From assembly GCA_004293815.1 (NCBI GenBank), contig RDZD01000018.1:29452-93451 (forward strand): a stretch of 64,000 nucleotides of DNA. Reading direction: 5' to 3'. Source of the DNA: Cytophagales bacterium (GTDB lineage: Bacteria; Bacteroidota; Bacteroidia; Cytophagales; Bernardetiaceae). Position numbers and translations under genes: made by a program. The notes beneath the pieces are model-generated. The model did no database searches and was not told the origin of the DNA. It saw only the letters and a program-made list of their open reading frames with translations. This document shows positions 35,999 to 44,065 of the stretch, in pieces; within the stretch, counting starts at the first letter, position 1, and every line of letters begins with the position of its first letter.

Positions 35999-38900
35999 TT
36001 ACTTTAGCTCATAAGTTAGGCCAATTTTCTCTATTTTCTCCAAAAACTCATTCGTTGCATTGATGCTATAAGACGAAGAGAAGAAGTTAATACTAGATGA
36101 ATTGCTGCTGTCTTGCACTGTGACGCGCAGTTTGGCATTGCCTTTATAATTGAAACAGATTTCTTCTAACTCAAAAGGCAATTCAGTTGTGAGAGCGTTG
36201 AGTGGCAAAATAAGGCGTACTTCAGAAATCTGTCTATCCTTTTGGGCTTCTAGAGGCATGATTTCGAGTATGGTAAAACGAGAGTTGAAGCGTTCTTCAC
36301 GCCTTGCTCTGATAAGCAAAAAAGCCCCTTCAGATACAAATTGTACCCCTTTAGGTGCGCCGTCCTCCCAGTAAGTGAGTTTGTCTATACCAGAATAATC
36401 TTCTAGCAAGAAATCTACAAATCCCTTGCCTGTCTTGGTGGTTTTTCTGGTTACGCTCGATACCATGCCTGCAAGAGTCACTTCTTTTCTGTCTGCGATG
36501 CTTTCATAATGAGCTACTTGGGCATTACTCAAAGATTTGATAGCCATTTTGAACTGATCTAGAGGGTGTCCAGAAAGGAAAAAGCCTATTACTTCTTTTT
36601 CTCGTGCTAGCTGCTCGGCTTGAGTCCAAGGCTGGCAATTGGGTAGTTTGGGTATACTTTCTACGTTGGCAGAGGCAGCAGCACCACCAAAGAGCGAAGA
36701 ACTTTCGTTGGCTTTTGTCTGTGCTGCACTGGTTCCATATTTGATTATTTTCTCGAAGTTGGCAAGATTCTCTCCATCCGCTTTATACAGGTACTGAGCA
36801 CGGTGTAAGCCCTCAAAGCAGTCGAATGCGCCCCCCATGCTCAACGCCTCAAACACACGTTTGTTAAGTAAATTTACTTTTTTGTTGCCTTCGCCTTCTT
36901 CGGCGGCAGCCATTCGCTTAGAAAAATCAAAGATATCTTTAAAAAAACCATTTGCGTTTCTCTCTTGAATAATTGCGCGTACTGCTAACTCACCCGCACC
37001 TTTGATAGCAGCCATACCGAAACGTATTTGACCTTTTTTATTCACGCTGAAAGTGCTCTGGCTTTCGTTCACATCAGGGCCCAACACGTCTAAGCCTAAG
37101 CTTTTGCATTCCTCGATAAAAAACGTGATGTTTTCTATATCCATGTTGTGCGTGAGCACGGCAGCCATATACTCAGCTGTGTAATTAGCTTTTAAGTAGG
37201 CGGTTTGAAAGGCTACCACCGAGTAGGCGGCTGAGTGTGAACGGTTGAAGCCATACTCTGCAAACTTTTTCATGACATCAAACACCTCTTGAGCCTTTGC
37301 AGCAGGTATGCCATGCACTTTAACAGCCCCTTCTACAAAGATTCCGCCTTGTTTTTCCATTTCCTTTGCATCTTTTTTACCCATAGCGCGTCGAAGCAAA
37401 TCAGCACCGCCAAGCGAGTAGCCTGCTAGAATTTGAGCACCCTGCATGATTTGTTCTTGATAAATGAAAATACCGTAGGTAGGCTCTAAAATGCCTTTCA
37501 AAAGCTCATGCGGATATTCCACAGCCTCTCGTCCGTGTTTTCGATCTATGTAAAGTGGGATAAAATCTAGAGGGCCAGGGCGATAGAGGGCATTCATCGC
37601 TATCAGGTCTTCAATATTGTTGGGTTTGAGCATTTTAAGATATTTTCTCATGCCGCTAGATTCAAACTGAAATGTCCCAATAGTTTCACCGCGTTGGTAG
37701 AGTTGATAGGTTTTTTCGTCGTCTAGTGGAATATTGTCAGGATCTATCTTAACCCCATGGTTTTTTTCTATGAGTACAATGGCATCTTTGATGATAGAGA
37801 GTGTTTTGAGTCCCAAAAAGTCCATTTTTAGCATACCCGCACTTTCTATGTATTTGCCATCAAACTGCGTTACCCATAGGTCAGAATCTTTGGAAATACA
37901 AATAGGAATGTGATCTGTCAGGTCAGATGGAGCGATGATGATGCCTGCTGCGTGTATACCTGTGTTGCGTACAGAGCCTTCAAGAACCTGCGCTTCACGG
38001 AGAACCTCTGCTCTAGGGTCGTCTTTGAGAGCGAGAGCCTCACGCAGTTCTGGCACTTCCTCAATGGCTGTTTTTAGGCTTATTCCAGGTTTGGCGGGTA
38101 CGAGTTTGGCTAATGCGTTGGCTGTGTCTAGCGGCAATTCAAGCACTCTACTCACATCTTTGATAGACATTTTAGCGGCCATAGTGCCGTAGGTAATGAT
38201 TTGAGCCACTTGCTTTTCTCCATATTTTTTAACCACACTGTCTATCACTTTTTGACGATTTTCGTCGTCAAAATCAATGTCAATATCGGGCATGGATACG
38301 CGTTCTGGGTTGAGAAAACGCTCAAAAAGAAGATTATAGGCTATGGGGTCTATGTTGGTGATGCCTGTGCAATAGGCCACCGCCGAGCCAGCCGCCGAGC
38401 CGCGACCCGGCCCCACCGCCACACCCATTTGGCGCGCTTCGGCTATAAAATCCTGAACAATTAGGAAATAACCAGAAAACCCCATTTTGCGAATAATGGA
38501 AAGTTCTAGCTTGAGCCGCTCTTCTATTTCTAGAGTAATAATTTTATAGCGTTTTTTTGCGCCTTCAAAGGTAAGAAATTCTAAAAAATCGTCCTGAGAC
38601 TTAAAGGCAGGTGGCAGAGGGAAGTTCGGCAATAAGATATCCCGCTTGAGCTTGAGCTTTTCTACTTTGTCTACAATTTCATTGGTATTGTCTATGGCTT
38701 GGGGCAAGTCGTGAAAGGTTTCTAGCATTTCCGATTGCTTTTTGAAGTAAAAAAGGCTATTTGGAAACGCAAATCGGTACTTTTTCTTGGGGCCTTCTTC
38801 TTCTTCCTTTCCTTCCACTAACATTTGTCCTTTGTTGGTGGGGTCTGATTTCTTAGAACCTGTGTTGATACAGAGCAAAATGTCGTGAGCGTTGGCATCG

Positions 38901-39562
38901 CCCTCATCTATGTAGTGTGAGTCGTTGGTGGCTATCACCTTCACATTATATTTTTTGGACCACTTGAGCAGAACTTGATTGATATCTTCTTGGCTGATGC
39001 CTTTGCCGTCTAAGTTGGTCAGACCGTGTCGCTGCAACTCGATGTAGTAGTCGGGGCCAAAAAGATCTAGCCACCATTTGAATTTTTCTTCTGCGGCCTC
39101 TTCGCCTTCGTTTAAAATAGCTTGCGGCACTTCGGCTCCTATGCAACAGGACGTAGCAATAAGCCCTTTGTGGTGTTGAACAAGTAGTTTTTTGTCAATT
39201 CGCGGGTATTTGCTGTAATAGCCTTCCGTAAAGCCAAGTGAGCAAAGTTTAGAAAGATTTTTATAACCTTCCGCATTTTTAGCCAGTAGAAGCTGGTGAA
39301 AACGCACGTCTTTTTGACCTTTCTCAAATTTCTTTTTGTGCATATCGTTCACCAAATAAAACTCACAACCCACAATGGGCTTGATATTGGCTTTATCGGC
39401 AGCGGCCACAAACTTGAATGCGCCAAACATATTGCCGTGGTCTGTAAGCGCAACGGCTGGCATACCGTCTTCTTTAGCTTTTTTGATGAGGCCGTCTATA
39501 CTGGCGGCTCCATCTAGCAAAGAGAACTGACTATGTACGTGTAAATGAGAGAATACAGGCAT
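35999..39562 (-). CDS. dnaE: DNA polymerase III alpha subunit
   Basis: Catalytic subunit of the replicative polymerase, 1187 residues, with no frameshift. Domains: PHP (1-270), polymerase palm and fingers with metal-binding MPDIDIDFDD and the third acidic residue in LKMDFLGLKTL, then helix-hairpin-helix and OB-fold regions (LAGMVSSVTRKTTKTGKG). Uniquely of interest, the PHP domain keeps all the expected metal ligands in order: HLHVHS with LLDG, TDHG, CEFYLV, QLLLAKN preceded by H, TSCCIGAEV and TNDSHYID. The fixed set is lost in E. coli DnaE. No dnaQ-type exonuclease is seen here. The start (MPVFSHLHVHSQFSLLDG) is the family start. Confidence 0.96.
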   Translation of the reverse strand: MPVFSHLHVHSQFSLLDGAASIDGLIKKAKEDGMPAVALTDHGNMFGAFKFVAAADKANIKPIVGCEFYLVNDMHKKKFEKGQKDVRFHQLLLAKNAEGYKNLSKLCSLGFTEGYYSKYPRIDKKLLVQHHKGLIATSCCIGAEVPQAILNEGEEAAEEKFKWWLDLFGPDYYIELQRHGLTNLDGKGISQEDINQVLLKWSKKYNVKVIATNDSHYIDEGDANAHDILLCINTGSKKSDPTNKGQMLVEGKEEEEGPKKKYRFAFPNSLFYFKKQSEMLETFHDLPQAIDNTNEIVDKVEKLKLKRDILLPNFPLPPAFKSQDDFLEFLTFEGAKKRYKIITLEIEERLKLELSIIRKMGFSGYFLIVQDFIAEARQMGVAVGPGRGSAAGSAVAYCTGITNIDPIAYNLLFERFLNPERVSMPDIDIDFDDENRQKVIDSVVKKYGEKQVAQIITYGTMAAKMSIKDVSRVLELPLDTANALAKLVPAKPGISLKTAIEEVPELREALALKDDPRAEVLREAQVLEGSVRNTGIHAAGIIIAPSDLTDHIPICISKDSDLWVTQFDGKYIESAGMLKMDFLGLKTLSIIKDAIVLIEKNHGVKIDPDNIPLDDEKTYQLYQRGETIGTFQFESSGMRKYLKMLKPNNIEDLIAMNALYRPGPLDFIPLYIDRKHGREAVEYPHELLKGILEPTYGIFIYQEQIMQGAQILAGYSLGGADLLRRAMGKKDAKEMEKQGGIFVEGAVKVHGIPAAKAQEVFDVMKKFAEYGFNRSHSAAYSVVAFQTAYLKANYTAEYMAAVLTHNMDIENITFFIEECKSLGLDVLGPDVNESQSTFSVNKKGQIRFGMAAIKGAGELAVRAIIQERNANGFFKDIFDFSKRMAAAEEGEGNKKVNLLNKRVFEALSMGGAFDCFEGLHRAQYLYKADGENLANFEKIIKYGTSAAQTKANESSSLFGGAAASANVESIPKLPNCQPWTQAEQLAREKEVIGFFLSGHPLDQFKMAIKSLSNAQVAHYESIADRKEVTLAGMVSSVTRKTTKTGKGFVDFLLEDYSGIDKLTYWEDGAPKGVQFVSEGAFLLIRARREERFNSRFTILEIMPLEAQKDRQISEVRLILPLNALTTELPFELEEICFNYKGNAKLRVTVQDSSNSSSINFFSSSYSINATNEFLEKIEKIGLTYELK

Positions 39563-39951
39563 TTTAGGCGGATTTAGATAGGCAATTTAACCCAAAAAAA
39601 GTTCGTAAAAAAGCAATCCTGTTCTAAACCTAAGGGCTTAGATGAAATATTTTGCACAAGAGATTATAACATCCCTATGGGTGCAGTTTAAGCAGCTAAG
39701 GGCGGACGAAATATTAAAATAATATAAAAAGAGCAGTTTATAACTTTATAAATACTTGCAAGCTACGCCCTAAATCCTTGTTCAAAAGCCTGTTCTAGAT
39801 TTAGCTTTAATTTTCAGATAAAAAACTCTGAAAAAATATTCTCAAAAATTTTGCTGTTAAGTTTTAGTTAATTATATTTCTACATGATTTTAATATCAGA
39901 ATAGTAGCTAGTAAAATTTGGTATAGTCTTTCACTTTCTAACTGTACATTC
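39563..39951. other. Intergenic region between divergent dnaE and hpf
   Basis: About 389 AT-rich bases containing the upstream regions of two divergent genes. No perfect TAnnTTTG was recognised and no tRNA or small RNA could be supported. Confidence 0.4.
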
Positions 39952-40257
39952 ATGGAAACTAAGGTCCACTCCATCCACTTTAAGGCAACCTCCGAGTTAG
40001 AGGATTTTATCCAACAAAAGCTTAAAAAGCTAGAGGTCTTTTACCCCAAAATCATAGATGCCGAAGTATTTCTAAGACTAGAAAAGACTGACAACCCTCG
40101 TGAAAACAAAGAGGTTGTGATTAGATTAAATATTCCAGGAACTACTCTTTTAGCCAAAGAAATTGACAACTCTTTTGAAGCTGCCGCAGACTCTTCTGTA
40201 GAGGCTTTGCGCCGCCAGCTTCGCAAATACAAAACTAAGCAAGAAAACAATAACTGA
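39952..40257 (+). CDS. Short hibernation-promoting factor (HPF/RaiA family)
   Basis: A 101-residue ribosome-associated protein that protects 70S or 100S ribosomes during stationary phase. It has the S30EA fold order, beginning METKVHSIHFKATSELEDFIQQKLKKL (strand then helix), the DAEVFLRLEK strand, and the FEAAADSSVEALRRQLRKYK basic helix. It lacks the C-terminal dimerisation domain of long HPF. Divergent from dnaE and followed by a strong terminator. Confidence 0.9.
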   Translation: METKVHSIHFKATSELEDFIQQKLKKLEVFYPKIIDAEVFLRLEKTDNPRENKEVVIRLNIPGTTLLAKEIDNSFEAAADSSVEALRRQLRKYKTKQENNN

Positions 40258-40289
40258 TTCCTTGAGTTAGCTTTGCAATGAACAAAAAA

Positions 40290-40332
40290 CAAGACGCTTG
40301 ACTGATATAAAGTTAAGCGTCTTGGTTTTTTT
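40290..40332. terminator. Bidirectional intrinsic terminator after hpf
   Basis: CAAGACGCTTGACT (40290-40303) pairs with AGTTAAGCGTCTTG (40311-40324) with one G-T pair and a 7-base loop, followed by GGTTTTTTTT; an A-run precedes it for the opposite direction. Confidence 0.85.
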
Positions 40333-40338
40333 GAGGGC

Positions 40339-41223
40339 TTACTTTTGAATTTTGATATGCTCTAAGTACTTTATAATTTCTTTGAGATCCTTATCTGTAA
40401 GATGTCTGGAAGATGGCATTTTGGCATTGGGTCTAAAAGTTGTAGGGTCTTTTATGAAAGCTAAAAGCTCATCATGCTTCCAGTAGTCCGTTACATGTCG
40501 TGGCGAGGTAAGACTTGGCCCCAAGCTGCCGCCCACATTGTGAATATTGTGACAAGACATACAGTTCCGCTTAAACAAATAAAATCCATCACCGTATAGC
40601 TTGGAATCTTTAGGATAAGCCTTTCCGTAAGCAAGCTGATTAGGTATAATGTCTATAGTCACTAAGTTATAAGGCCAAGGGTATTTACGTACATCGGTTG
40701 CTGATTCTTGCTCCCAAACCATATAAAACGGCTCAGGCGAAACCATTTTGCCATTTTGCTGCTTTATTTTTTCCCATTTACCGCCATCAGGGCTACTCAA
40801 ATCTTGTACCACCACGAAAGGATTTTTGTTCAGCACCTCAGTGAGTTCTATGCTAGAGGTATAACCGTCGCTACATATAAACATGACCTGTGACTGGAGG
40901 GGTTGGAACTTTTTATAATCCACCATAGAGTCTAGCAGTTGACGTAGATAAAAACCTTTGAAGATTTTCTTTTTACCATAAAGTGGATCTTTTTTGATGG
41001 TTAACTTCTGGTAGCTGGGCAACTGATTTTTTTCTTGCAGCTCCGTCAGGACAAAACTTAAGCCATTTTGTCCTGAGGCCAGCTCATGATTGTCCGTAAG
41101 GTCTTCATACTCCACTGTATTGCGTGGCTCTTTGCTGTTGTGTGTACATGCGCTCACAAGCCCTAAGCAGAAGCAGAGCAAGAGAATGCGCTGTAATTGA
41201 TCAAAATAGAAAAAGCATCTCAT
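40339..41223 (-). CDS. Lipoprotein with molybdopterin-oxidoreductase-like fold and C-terminal cytochrome c domain
   Basis: A 294-residue predicted lipoprotein with a signal ending in the lipobox LVSAC near residue 26. The middle (about 55-185) resembles the oxidoreductase molybdopterin-binding fold (SUOX-like): FKGFYLRQLLDSM, VMFICSDGYTSSIELTEVL and PFYMVWEQESA, without the cofactor-anchoring cysteine recognisable. The C-terminal domain is a class I cytochrome c: haem motif CMSCH in KRNCMSCHNIHNVGG and the Met ligand in PNAKMPSSRHL. It probably moves electrons in the periplasm. ATG 41223 (MRCFFYFDQ) is preferred over 41235. Confidence 0.8.
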   Translation of the reverse strand: MRCFFYFDQLQRILLLCFCLGLVSACTHNSKEPRNTVEYEDLTDNHELASGQNGLSFVLTELQEKNQLPSYQKLTIKKDPLYGKKKIFKGFYLRQLLDSMVDYKKFQPLQSQVMFICSDGYTSSIELTEVLNKNPFVVVQDLSSPDGGKWEKIKQQNGKMVSPEPFYMVWEQESATDVRKYPWPYNLVTIDIIPNQLAYGKAYPKDSKLYGDGFYLFKRNCMSCHNIHNVGGSLGPSLTSPRHVTDYWKHDELLAFIKDPTTFRPNAKMPSSRHLTDKDLKEIIKYLEHIKIQK

Positions 41224-41326
41224 ATATACCACCATAATTTGTACATACAGTTGTTACTAAAAGTATGCTAAAAATTCATTTGCAGCTTATTTTTTTATAA
41301 TTACTACGCTATTGGTAGGACTTTGC

Positions 41327-41334
41327 TATTTTTG
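41327..41334 (+). promoter_or_regulatory. -7 element (TATTTTTG) before sufE
   Basis: TATTTTTG matches TAnnTTTG about 34 bases before the sufE ATG at 41368. A TTG lies at 41312-41314 but the 12-base spacer is short, so a weak call. Confidence 0.4.
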
Positions 41335-41367
41335 TGTTTTAAAACAAAGCATTTGAACTATCGAGAT

Positions 41368-41781
41368 ATGAACAGCATTGTAGATATCCAAGAAGAACTT
41401 GTATCAGCATTCGAGCTTTTAGAAGACCCTACAGACAAGTACAATTACATCATAGAGTTGGGTTCACGCCTCCCGCCTTTCCCAAGTGCTTTTTACACAG
41501 ATGCTCATCTCATTAAGGGCTGCCAGTCTAAGGTTTGGTTGTCTGCTAGTCAAGAAGACGGGTCTATGGTGTATCTAGCAGATAGTGAGTCTTTATTGGT
41601 TAAAGGTTTGGCAGCTATCATGATAAAAGTGTTGAGCAGGCAGAAGCCTCAGGACATACTTAAGGCTGATTTATCTTTTATCGAAAGAATTGGTCTCAAT
41701 AACATGCTCTCAATGAACAGAGCCAATGGTTTTGCGTCGCTCATACAAAACATGCAACGTGCGGCGCAGTCTGCTCTGTAA
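41368..41781 (+). CDS. sufE: SufE cysteine desulfuration protein
   Basis: Accepts persulfide sulfur from SufS for Fe-S cluster assembly. The 137-residue protein has the catalytic cysteine C52 in LIKGCQSKVW and the surface AFYTDAHLIKG motif. It continues with VKGLAAIMIKVLSRQ and ends in the helix NNMLSMNRANGFASLIQNMQ. Length is normal. ATG 41368 (MNSIVDIQEEL) is the family start; ATG 41323 would add 15 residues. No other suf gene is near. Confidence 0.93.
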   Translation: MNSIVDIQEELVSAFELLEDPTDKYNYIIELGSRLPPFPSAFYTDAHLIKGCQSKVWLSASQEDGSMVYLADSESLLVKGLAAIMIKVLSRQKPQDILKADLSFIERIGLNNMLSMNRANGFASLIQNMQRAAQSAL

Positions 41782-41937
41782 TTTAGCGCATATTTAGAAG
41801 CAATTTTTTTAAGTATGGGCTTGTTTTTTGAGACACAAAATTTGTTTTTGTGGATAAAAAAGGCTATTTTTGAATGTCAATCAGCGTAATCGTCAGACTT
41901 TCTCAACAAAGCTAATCTTTAAGCAAAAACAAAAAAT

Positions 41938-42987
41938 ATGAAAAAAAATACTGTGCAAAACAATCATTTAAAGTCTATTTTCCCGCTGGCTGAAGACAAT
42001 TTTGCTATTCTGGAAAGCAAACAAAAAAAGCAAAGCTTATCTAAAGACCAAAAAACAATACCTGCCGAAGTGCTTTTTAGGCATTTTCAGGCCATTGCGC
42101 AGTACATTGAGTTAGACACTGAACGCTATAACCTAAATCGCTTACTTTACTTTAAGAATAAACTGCAACGCAACACCAATGCGCCACTTTCGCGCGTAGA
42201 GCAGTTGCTGCTCAATGCTTGGAATACTGAGTATTTGCTGCTCTTCAACACCCAAGAGCACGAACACCACCCCAATTATTTACGCTTAGCACTCCATTGG
42301 GCTTTTCCACAGGCTTATTACAGCTCATATCTGACCATGTTTGCGGCTTACACCGCCAAGGGGGTGAATTGCAGGACACATGAAGCACTTATCAAACAGT
42401 TTGCTTCTCTGTCTACCAACGACGCTTATCCCACCACTGTTTCTTATTTTGCCGAAGGCGAAAAGGGTAATTATCGCTTCAAGAATTTACCTCAATTAGA
42501 AGATTTTCACAAAAAAAACGCTCTTGATCCCATACTTAGTCCACAAGATTGTGCTTCCCAAATAGCCATACTGCTCAAAACCACACGAGACGAAAGTTCT
42601 GAACACGTTAAAAAAGAAAGACAATCAAGAGGCCAAACTGCCATTAAAACCAAAGAGGGTGATATTCGGAAAAAGTTTAGCAGTGATCATTGGGTACAAA
42701 TTGCTGAAAAGGTGGGCTACACCACTCTTTTTGACTTTCTGTACCGTATGCGGCTTAAAGCCAACTACCAAGATGTAAGAACGTTTATCAACGCCGATGT
42801 AGACTTTAAAGCTTTTCATAAGGCGATGTACAGTATTGTGGCTTATCTGAATTTTATCCACGAAAGTTACACTACCAAAAGCATAGGCCAGCACGAAATG
42901 CAGCGCATTGTGGAAGAATTTTCAGAAGCCACTCAGTCCAATTTTGTTCAGCAGCGTTTTGAGAAGCTCATCAAACCGTTGCTTTAG
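41938..42987 (+). CDS. Uncharacterised cytoplasmic protein of 349 residues
   Basis: No signal peptide or membrane segment. Mainly helical by composition, basic in the N-terminal and middle parts, with aromatic clusters such as HHPNYLRLALHWAFPQAYYSSYL, an acidic/Thr-rich centre near 200-240 and FSSDHWVQIAEKVGYTTLFDFLYRM. I do not recognise a family and no active-site motif is clear. It has an A-rich leader, its own upstream gap of 156 bases from sufE, and is followed 86 bases later by a lipoprotein gene on the same strand. Confidence 0.75.
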   Translation: MKKNTVQNNHLKSIFPLAEDNFAILESKQKKQSLSKDQKTIPAEVLFRHFQAIAQYIELDTERYNLNRLLYFKNKLQRNTNAPLSRVEQLLLNAWNTEYLLLFNTQEHEHHPNYLRLALHWAFPQAYYSSYLTMFAAYTAKGVNCRTHEALIKQFASLSTNDAYPTTVSYFAEGEKGNYRFKNLPQLEDFHKKNALDPILSPQDCASQIAILLKTTRDESSEHVKKERQSRGQTAIKTKEGDIRKKFSSDHWVQIAEKVGYTTLFDFLYRMRLKANYQDVRTFINADVDFKAFHKAMYSIVAYLNFIHESYTTKSIGQHEMQRIVEEFSEATQSNFVQQRFEKLIKPLL

Positions 42988-43073
42988 TGTGTGGCTAAAA
43001 GTCTCATAAAAGTCATTTTAGTTGCTTTAATTTTAATCTTTTATTCCATCTTTTACATTAAATACAAATTCTT

Positions 43074-43553
43074 ATGAAGTTTTTAAAATCCCTCACGAGT
43101 GCTGTCTTGGCAGTTTTATTAATACTTGCTCTCAAGGGCTGTGGCTCTGCCACCGTACAAAATACGGATCAAGCAGCCAATAATGTGGCTGATGTATCAC
43201 AAAATGCAGCTCAAAGTGTAACCGTAAAGGCTTATCTTGTTTACGAGTCTGGAAAGCTCTCCAGCTTCGACATTATCAACAGTAAAGACATCCAACTCTG
43301 GAACACTATTATTGGTGAGGGGTCTGCTGAAGAAGCTTCTAGCCAAACAAAAGTTATTTTGGAAGGTCAAGGTAGTGTTGATGTGCTTATTAAAAACGGT
43401 GACAAGATAGCTATAGATCAAAAAGGTGTTGTTCTTCAGGGCAATACCGAATATGAAATAAAAGACACGGGTTGCGGCATTTTGAGTATTCAGATTTTAG
43501 CAAATGGCAAAGAGCTTTATAATCAGTCTGTTTCCTTCAATTGTGGCGAGTAA
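43074..43553 (+). CDS. Small lipoprotein of unknown function
   Basis: A 159-residue protein with a lipoprotein signal (LAVLLILALKGCGS; lipobox LKGC at about residues 20-23). A short Asn/Gln/Ala-rich linker follows and then a beta-rich domain with two late cysteines (DTGCGIL and SFNCGE) which could pair. No family recognised. It follows the 349-residue protein on the same strand. Confidence 0.7.
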   Translation: MKFLKSLTSAVLAVLLILALKGCGSATVQNTDQAANNVADVSQNAAQSVTVKAYLVYESGKLSSFDIINSKDIQLWNTIIGEGSAEEASSQTKVILEGQGSVDVLIKNGDKIAIDQKGVVLQGNTEYEIKDTGCGILSIQILANGKELYNQSVSFNCGE

Positions 43554-44065
43554 ATGAAAGGTTCACAGAGCTAATTTCTTAGCAACTATTTGGCTTCTTT
43601 TGACCAATACCTAAGTTTTACTACGCTAGAGGCTTCAGTGCTTTGCCGACCGTCTCTTGCAAATCAATACAATCTTTTGCTTGAGGGCTTTACAGTTATG
43701 TAAAATACCGCAAGGTGAGAGGGAAATAATTAAATATTCGGCTTTTTAAAAATCTTAGCAGCGTTTTGGCTTTGTCGTTCGTAAGTTGTTTTAGTGAGTT
43801 TATGGCTTTAGACATCTTTGTCATCACTAGTGTTTTGAAAGTAAGAGCTTGTGTCTGGCGTACCAAAGTTTATGGAGGTGGACATGGTTATGGGCAAATT
43901 AAAAAATTGCTTTGGTTTTTTTAAACAAAACAATTTATACAAAGGTTTCTAAAAATAGTTAAATTTCCTTTTGATTTCACAAAATAACTATTTGTTTTGT
44001 ATTCGTTAGTACTACAACCGTAAAATTAAGTTTTGATTCTTACCTTATTCGTTTAACAAAGTCTT
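43554..44065. other. 512-bp intergenic region before the Asp-box T9SS gene
   Basis: No long ORF on either strand. One 42-codon ORF on the minus strand at about 43695-43825 has no recognisable product. No clear promoter for the 3.3-kb gene was found. Confidence 0.4.

Noticed and set aside
39563..39951. Gap before hpf searched for a tRNA or other structured RNA
   Set aside because: No cloverleaf or other supported structure found.
43695..43825. 42-codon minus-strand ORF in the gap before the Asp-box gene
   Set aside because: Too short, no recognisable product or ribosome-binding context.
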